Virus record (IMG/VR): IMGVR_UViG_3300010354_012484
Location: 1 to 47,259 of that record
Source of the DNA: a virus
DNA length: 47,259 nt
Strand: one strand, 5' to 3'
In this document: one piece after another, positions 42,512-47,259 of the stretch
Position numbering within the stretch: position 1 is the stretch's first letter
How the letters are laid out: every line of letters begins with the position of its first letter
Program-made: the position numbers and the translations under genes
Notes under the pieces: generated by a model
The model's input: only the letters and a program-made list of their open reading frames with translations
The model's database searches: none
Told to the model about the DNA's origin: nothing

Positions 42512-43416
42512 TGGAATATCATGAAGAGGTCATTGCTGACATTGACCCAGAAAGTTTGAAAGGTAAAAGTTTACTAATAGCCACACCAATGTATGGAGGT
42601 CAATGCTATGCTACCTATATGCAGTCCATGATGAGATTAGGTGTGCTATGTAATAACTTTGGAGTGGAGTTTGATACCTGTCTTGTTGTCAATGAATCCC
42701 TGATATCAAGAGCTAGAAATATGTGTGCTAATATATTTCTAGATAGAAAATTTACGCATCTAATGTTTATTGACTCAGACATAGGATTTAATCCCATGGA
42801 TGTGATCTATCTCCTACACCTTGCCGGCGACAACGATGAACATCATGTCATAGGCGGTGTCTACAGCAAGAAGGAAATACTGTGGGAAAACATATATCAG
42901 GCTGTCAAATCTGGCGCTGTTGAAGATTCCAGCATGTTAGAATCCATATCAGGTAATTTTTATTATCCCTTAGCAGATCCCAGTAAGGCCATACAATTGA
43001 CTGTGCCCTCCCGAGTTCGGGAGTTAACCACTGGATTCATGATGATTACTAGAACATGCTTAGAAAGATTTAAAGAAGCTTATCCAGAATATAACTACAT
43101 GCTGGAACCAAGAATAGGACAGAATATTCCTATAAAAGGCGAAGTCACACAGTTTTTTCAGTCCGAAATTAGGCCAGACCAGTTTGGTCAACCTAGATAT
43201 CTTTCTGAAGATTATTGGTTCAGTCATAGAATTGCCGATCTAGGCATGAACATATGGGCTTGTCCATGGATAAGTCTTACACATACAGGTACTCATGACT
43301 ATAAAGGAGCCATGGCAGACATAATCATTGCCAGCGAAGTCATAGCTCAGAAATTTCAAGAAACCAAAGAAAATGTACCTGAGCCTCTACCCTTGCCAAA
43401 AGGATCAAAAGAGTGA
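42511..43416 (+). CDS. Glycosyltransferase (GT-A fold, DxD), 301 aa
   Basis: The start is the ATG at 42511 (TGATG overlap with gp55), with AGAGGA upstream; a TTG just before it is less likely. LLIATPMYGGQCYATYM is the nucleotide-binding N-terminal strand, NESLISRARNMCANIF a following helix, and LMFIDSDIGF holds the DxD motif (Asp88-Asp90). GGVYSKKEI and a later SEDYWFSHRIADLG fit the acceptor-side catalytic part of GT2/GT60-like enzymes. It sits between gp55 and gp47 in an early/replication unit, a different setting from the DxD cassette at 5-11 kb. It could modify phage DNA or a surface glycan; no base-modification enzymes are seen nearby. Confidence 0.75.
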   Translation: MEYHEEVIADIDPESLKGKSLLIATPMYGGQCYATYMQSMMRLGVLCNNFGVEFDTCLVVNESLISRARNMCANIFLDRKFTHLMFIDSDIGFNPMDVIYLLHLAGDNDEHHVIGGVYSKKEILWENIYQAVKSGAVEDSSMLESISGNFYYPLADPSKAIQLTVPSRVRELTTGFMMITRTCLERFKEAYPEYNYMLEPRIGQNIPIKGEVTQFFQSEIRPDQFGQPRYLSEDYWFSHRIADLGMNIWACPWISLTHTGTHDYKGAMADIIIASEVIAQKFQETKENVPEPLPLPKGSKE

Positions 43417-44432
43417 CTGAACTTTTTAAACGTGCAGCAGTATTCACTGACATACATTTTGGCATGCGTCAAAACAGTCAGGCACACAATCTTGACTGCG
43501 AAAATTTTGTTAAATGGTTCTGTGAAACTGCTAATAAACATGACTGTGACACTGCTATCTTCATGGGCGATTGGCATCACCATCGTGCTACTGTAAATGT
43601 CAGCACCTTAAACCATACTGTCAATGCAATAGAATATATCAGTAAAAGATTTGAACGTTTCTTTTTTATTCCTGGAAATCATGACCTATATTATAGAGAA
43701 AAGCGCGACCTTAATAGCTTGCCATTCATCAGACAACTTAAAAATGTTGTCTTGGTTAACGAAGTCTACAGTGAAGGCGGGGTTAGTCTTGTTCCTTGGC
43801 TTGTAGCTGATGAATGGACTGGTATGAAAAGGCTAGACAGTCGTTATGTCTTTGGCCATTTTGAGTTGCCTAATTTTAAAATGAATGCCATGGTGGACAT
43901 GCCAGATCACGGTGGCTTAAACAGTGAACATTTTCCCAATCAAGAATATGTATTCAGCGGACATTTTCATCTGCGACAGCAGAAAAAAAATGTACACTAC
44001 ATAGGCAATGCCTTTCCTCATAACTATGCAGATGCTTGGGATGACAATAGAGGCATGATGGTACTGGAATGGAACAGCGAACCTAAATATATTGCTTGGC
44101 CTGATGCTCCCAGTTTCAAAACAATTAATTTAACTAAATTGATTGAAGATCCAGATCGTTACATGAACAAAAATACATTTCTTCGTGTGACCTGCGATGC
44201 TGATATCAGCTTCGAAGAAGCGAACTTTCTCAAAGAAACTTGGCAGGAGAACTATAACCTTAGAGAGCTCAGTTTGATACCAGCCAAACAGGAAGAACAC
44301 ACACAGGATTGGAGTGGAGAGGTACACTTCGAAAGCGTGGATCAAATTGTGGTAAGTCAGCTCAGTTCGATCGAAAGTGATGTAGTAGACAGTCAAGTAC
44401 TCATTGACATCTATAATAGCTTACATGTATAA
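43413..44432 (+). CDS. 47: Recombination nuclease subunit gp47 (Mre11-like), 339 aa
   Basis: All calcineurin-type phosphoesterase motifs are present: FTDIHFG (D-x-H), MGDWHHH, IPGNHDLYY and FSGHFHL. The partner gp46 follows 8 bases downstream. In T4 the gp46/47 complex resects DNA ends for recombination-dependent replication and helps degrade host DNA. The start is a GTG at 43413, overlapping the previous stop. T4 gp47 is 339 aa, the same length. Confidence 0.92.
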   Translation: MTELFKRAAVFTDIHFGMRQNSQAHNLDCENFVKWFCETANKHDCDTAIFMGDWHHHRATVNVSTLNHTVNAIEYISKRFERFFFIPGNHDLYYREKRDLNSLPFIRQLKNVVLVNEVYSEGGVSLVPWLVADEWTGMKRLDSRYVFGHFELPNFKMNAMVDMPDHGGLNSEHFPNQEYVFSGHFHLRQQKKNVHYIGNAFPHNYADAWDDNRGMMVLEWNSEPKYIAWPDAPSFKTINLTKLIEDPDRYMNKNTFLRVTCDADISFEEANFLKETWQENYNLRELSLIPAKQEEHTQDWSGEVHFESVDQIVVSQLSSIESDVVDSQVLIDIYNSLHV

Positions 44433-44440
44433 TACAGACA

Positions 44441-46198
44441 ATGATTAAGATAAAAAATTTAACAGTTCGAAACTTTCTCTCTGTAGGCAATGTTACTCAG
44501 GCATTGAGATTTGACCGTTCGGGGTTGACTTTGGTGTTAGGAAACAATCTTGACCTAGGTGGTGATGGCAGTCGTAATGGCACAGGCAAAACTACCATAG
44601 TCAACGCACTGAGCTATGTGTTATATGGTAATGCACTTACTAATATTCGCAAAGATAATCTTATCAATAAGACCAACAGTAAAAATATGTTGGTAACCTG
44701 TGAGTTTGAATCACAGGGACACAATTATAAGATTGAACGTGGACGAAAACCAAATGTTCTTAAATTTTTAGTGGACAATAGAGAACTGGATCAAAACACC
44801 AACGAAGAGCAGCAGGGTGAAAACAAAGAAACACAGGCAGAGATTGAACGACTGCTAGGTATGAGCCATGATATGTTTAAACATATCTGCGCTCTCAATA
44901 CCTACACTGAACCTTTTTTGTCATTGAAGACCAATGACCAGCGCAGTATCATTGAACAACTTCTTGGTATCACACAGCTCAGTGAAAAAGCAGACCTACT
45001 CAAAGAGCTGATTAAGAATACTAAGGATCAGATCAAAGAAGAAGAATTTCGTATAAAGGCAGTAACAGATGCAAACAATAAAATTAAAGGATCTATTGAA
45101 GATCTGGAACGTCGTAGTCGTCTTTGGCAGACCAAGCAGAGGGAAGATCTTGAAAAACTTGACGCCCGGATCAACGAACTCCTCAACGTAGACATTCAAC
45201 AAGAACTGGAAAATCACAAACTACTAGCTAAATGGCAACAGACTGAAAAAGAACTTAAACAGCTCAATAAGGATCTTGCACAGCATCAAAGTGCTTGTAA
45301 AAAACTAAACTCCAATATTAAAGATATCAACAGTGCTCTAGCTAAAGCTCAAGATCATAAGTGTCATGCCTGCGGTAATGACATTCATGATGCCAAACAG
45401 GCAGAAATGCTCAATGAAATTAATAGTGCTAGACATAGCCTAGAAGCAGAACTGGCTCATGAAGAACTGGCACTATTACGTATTGAACAAAAAATTTCGC
45501 AGATAGGACCTTTAGGATCAAGTCCACGAGTCAGGTACACTGATATAGATGACGCTGTCAATCACAAAACCACACTGGAATCTTCCCAGGACCAATACGA
45601 ACGACGAGCACTTGATCTAGATCCCTATGTAGAACAGATTGAAAGTTTAAGGACTACTGCACTCGAAGAAATTAATTTCGATAACATAAACACCTTGACC
45701 AAACTCAATGAACATCAAGAGTTTTTACTCAAACTTCTAACAGGCAAGGATAGTTTTATTCGAAAACGCATTATCGAACAAAATCTCAGCTATCTTAACC
45801 ATAGGTTGGCCTATTATTTAGAAAAGCTGGCTCTGCCGCATGACGTCAAGTTTCGCAGTGATCTTGAAGTAGATATTACCCAACTGGGACAAGAGTTTGA
45901 TTTTGATAACCTTAGTAGAGGAGAACGTAATAGACTGATACTAGGACTGAGCTGGGCATTCAGAGATGTCTATGAAAGTCTTAACAAGCCTATAAACATC
46001 TTGTTCATCGACGAAATGATAGACAGTGGTATGGATGCCAATGGTGTTGACAATGCACTAGGGCTCTTAAAAATCAAGGCTAGAGAAAGCCGCAAGAATA
46101 TCTTCCTGATCAGTCACAGGGATGAACTAATCGGACGAGTAAACAGCATACTTCAAGTGGTTAAAGAAAATGGCTTTACAACCTTTAGTACAGAATAA
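44441..46198 (+). CDS. 46: Recombination nuclease subunit gp46 (Rad50-like ATPase), 585 aa
   Basis: An SMC/Rad50 layout: Walker A GSRNGTGKTT (Lys50), a Q-loop region with ICALNTYTEPF, two long coiled coils (about 175-300 and 315-440), a zinc hook CHAC at residues 308-311, signature LSRGERNRL and Walker B INILFIDEMIDSG. It works with gp47 on DNA ends. T4 gp46 is 560 aa. The upstream sequence has no strong ribosome binding site, so translation probably depends on gp47. Confidence 0.93.
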   Translation: MIKIKNLTVRNFLSVGNVTQALRFDRSGLTLVLGNNLDLGGDGSRNGTGKTTIVNALSYVLYGNALTNIRKDNLINKTNSKNMLVTCEFESQGHNYKIERGRKPNVLKFLVDNRELDQNTNEEQQGENKETQAEIERLLGMSHDMFKHICALNTYTEPFLSLKTNDQRSIIEQLLGITQLSEKADLLKELIKNTKDQIKEEEFRIKAVTDANNKIKGSIEDLERRSRLWQTKQREDLEKLDARINELLNVDIQQELENHKLLAKWQQTEKELKQLNKDLAQHQSACKKLNSNIKDINSALAKAQDHKCHACGNDIHDAKQAEMLNEINSARHSLEAELAHEELALLRIEQKISQIGPLGSSPRVRYTDIDDAVNHKTTLESSQDQYERRALDLDPYVEQIESLRTTALEEINFDNINTLTKLNEHQEFLLKLLTGKDSFIRKRIIEQNLSYLNHRLAYYLEKLALPHDVKFRSDLEVDITQLGQEFDFDNLSRGERNRLILGLSWAFRDVYESLNKPINILFIDEMIDSGMDANGVDNALGLLKIKARESRKNIFLISHRDELIGRVNSILQVVKENGFTTFSTE

Positions 46199-46233
46199 GA
46201 GTTTTCATATTAAATAGACTTAGATATTATTCA

Positions 46234-46491
46234 ATGAGGACATTGAATAAAACTGACAAAATTATGGACATTGAAACCAAGATACTAGATCTTCTAGTAG
46301 AAGAAACAGGAAAAACAGTAGAAGAAATTAAGACATCAACTACTTGGCAAGATTTGGACATGGACAGTCTGCTAACCATGGAAATAATTCTTAAGGTAGA
46401 AGACATATTTGATGTGACCGTAGATGAAAAACATGTTGAATTTATTAAAAATTATAACGATTTGGCAGCATATTTGAAAGAAAAACTATGA
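46234..46491 (+). CDS. Acyl carrier protein, 85 aa (75 aa from the inner ATG)
   Basis: The typical ACP fold: ETKILDLLVEETGKTVEEI, then LDMDSLLTMEIILKVEDIF with the phosphopantetheine serine in the DSL motif (Ser35 counting from the inner ATG), and a final helix. Two starts are possible: 46234 and 46264. The inner one gives the usual ACP length and N-terminus; neither has a strong ribosome binding site. ACPs carry acyl chains in fatty acid synthesis. With the desaturase at 30.3 kb it suggests lipid remodelling, though these genes are far apart and on opposite strands. Confidence 0.85.
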   Translation: MRTLNKTDKIMDIETKILDLLVEETGKTVEEIKTSTTWQDLDMDSLLTMEIILKVEDIFDVTVDEKHVEFIKNYNDLAAYLKEKL

Positions 46492-46691
46492 CAGAACAAA
46501 CACCAGTAAACACACAAGAAGAGCTAGTTAAACAGTTCCAGATCTATATCGAAGAAAATCAAAAATTTACCGATAAAAAAGTAAAAGCAGCAGCGGGTAG
46601 AGCTCGTAAAGCACTACAGGAAGTTGCCAAATTAGTAAAAGCTCGTCGTAAAGAGATCACTGAAGAAAAGGCAGCTATGTCAGTTAAATGA
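46488..46691 (+). CDS. Histone H1/Hc1-like basic protein, 67 aa
   Basis: The C-terminal half is a Lys/Arg/Ala-rich helix: TDKKVKAAAGRARKALQEVAKLVKARRKEI, like bacterial Hc1-type histone H1 relatives; the N-terminus is neutral to acidic (TQEELVKQFQIYIEE). Such proteins coat DNA. It starts in an ATGA overlap with the ACP stop and ends in an ATGA overlap with the next gene. A DNA-binding role is likely from composition, not proven. Confidence 0.6.
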   Translation: MTEQTPVNTQEELVKQFQIYIEENQKFTDKKVKAAAGRARKALQEVAKLVKARRKEITEEKAAMSVK

Positions 46692-47116
46692 CATGGTTGT
46701 ATGAAGGTTCAGAAGTAAATACATTGCCTGAAGACTGTGTTGGCTATGTCTATTGCATAACTAATACAGCAACAGGTCGTAAGTACATAGGCAAAAAACT
46801 AGCAAAATTCTCTAAAACAACATATCGCACAATTAAACTCAAAAACGGCTCAAAGAAACGCAAAAAAATCCGCAGCAAAATAGACAGCGACTGGCAACTA
46901 TATTGGGGCAGTAACGAACAACTCAAGGCAGACGTACTAGAATTAGGCTCCGACAAATTCATCCGTGAAATACTATACTATTGTACCAGCAAGGCAGCAT
47001 GTTCATATCTTGAAGCAAAAGAACAATTCACTAGGCGTGTTTTAGAAACAGACGAATACTATAACAACATTATTAATCTACGAGTTCATGGCTCACATAT
47101 TCTGGGCAAAATCTAG
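46688..47116 (+). CDS. GIY-YIG endonuclease-like protein, 142 aa
   Basis: GYVYCITNTATGRKYIGKK at residues 19-37 is the GIY-YIG core (VGYVY ... KYIG). It is followed by a basic loop (KLKNGSKKRKKIRSK) and WQLYWGSNEQLKADV, as in the free-standing Seg-like GIY-YIG proteins of T4 relatives. A C-terminal YLEAKEQFTRRVL holds the conserved Glu. These enzymes usually cut DNA at a specific site for homing. It ends 143 bases before the window edge, next to a GC-rich stretch. Confidence 0.82.
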   Translation: MTWLYEGSEVNTLPEDCVGYVYCITNTATGRKYIGKKLAKFSKTTYRTIKLKNGSKKRKKIRSKIDSDWQLYWGSNEQLKADVLELGSDKFIREILYYCTSKAACSYLEAKEQFTRRVLETDEYYNNIINLRVHGSHILGKI

Positions 47117-47259
47117 GTCCAAGCTCTACTGATAACAAAAGCCCGCACCGGCAAGTTGACAATGGTGCCCGAATCCCTGGTGATGTCGCGGGGTAGGAAA
47201 TTCCGAGCAGTAGCGGAGACATGATTGCCACTACCCTGATGACGTCAGGATGAAGCACT
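47117..47259 (+). ncRNA. GC-rich edge segment, possible structured RNA (incomplete)
   Basis: This stretch after the GIY-YIG stop is noticeably richer in G and C than the rest and has no credible gene. It can form nested stems: GCACC (47145-47149) with GGTGC (47164-47168); GGGTAG (47191-47196) with CTACCC (47231-47236) enclosing TCCG/CGGA (47202-47205, 47214-47217); and CCTGA (47235-47239) with TCAGG (47245-47249), which competes with the second stem. It could be a riboswitch-like leader, the start of an intron or another RNA; the direction is not certain and it continues past the window. Confidence 0.35.

Noticed and set aside
47235-47257. Hammerhead-ribozyme-like CTGATGA core
   Set aside because: The GAAA and stem II/III arrangement needed for a hammerhead is not present.
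47073-47258. Minus-strand 61-codon frame at the right edge
   Set aside because: It overlaps the end of the GIY-YIG gene, has no ribosome binding site, and several frames are open there because of the high G+C.
1-47259. tRNA genes and integrase/attachment sites
   Set aside because: I looked for tRNA-like and recombinase features by eye and found none; a tRNA search program would be needed to exclude them fully.

Overview
This 47.3 kb window is a stretch of a large T4-like (myovirus-type) phage genome, read as AT-rich by eye. It carries T4-family baseplate genes (gp25, gp6, a very large gp7-position protein, gp53, gp48-like, gp5 hub), the gp46/gp47 recombination nuclease, the gp55 late sigma factor and an ATP-dependent DNA ligase. 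The auxiliary genes (fatty acid desaturase, acyl carrier protein, MazG-like hydrolase, many radical SAM proteins) are typical of marine T4-like phages of cyanobacteria or SAR11-type bacteria, but the host cannot be fixed from the sequence. Coding density is very high, most neighbours overlap by 1-8 bases, and no gap between genes exceeds 150 bases.

Layout. (1) 1-13.8 kb, minus strand: a tightly overlapping accessory cassette with six radical SAM genes (one cut by the left edge), a methyltransferase-like gene, four paralogous DxD glycosyltransferase-like genes, two further glycosyltransferase-like genes and two unknowns. (2) 13.8-29.2 kb, minus strand: tail fibre/adhesin-like proteins, one with a 56-residue Gly-Tyr repeat, then the baseplate wedge genes gp7-position (2963 aa), gp6 and gp25. 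Transcription runs from gp25 leftward into the radical SAM cassette. (3) 29.2-34.9 kb, mixed strands: HNH nuclease, desaturase, DNA ligase, MazG-like protein and small unknowns, with near-consensus sigma70-type promoters. (4) 34.9-41.6 kb, minus strand: gp48-like, gp53, M23 peptidase, a large hub protein, gp5 hub and a lysozyme-fold remnant. (5) 41.7-47.1 kb, plus strand: gp55, a glycosyltransferase, gp47, gp46, acyl carrier protein, a histone H1-like basic protein and a GIY-YIG protein, followed by a GC-rich edge that may hold a structured RNA.

Regulation visible in the sequence. Plus-strand genes at 30.1, 32.2 and 33.8 kb follow TTGACA-N17-TATNNT promoters; at 30.1 kb a second promoter on the opposite strand shares the same -10 region. 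Structural and some auxiliary genes follow a T4 late-promoter-like octamer ending in TAAATA. In four cases this octamer lies only about 6-7 bases before a start codon with no Shine-Dalgarno sequence, suggesting leaderless late mRNAs. The radical SAM/glycosyltransferase cassette lies directly downstream of the tail fibre genes in the same orientation, so it is probably expressed late and may modify virion or host-surface components. That role is inference.
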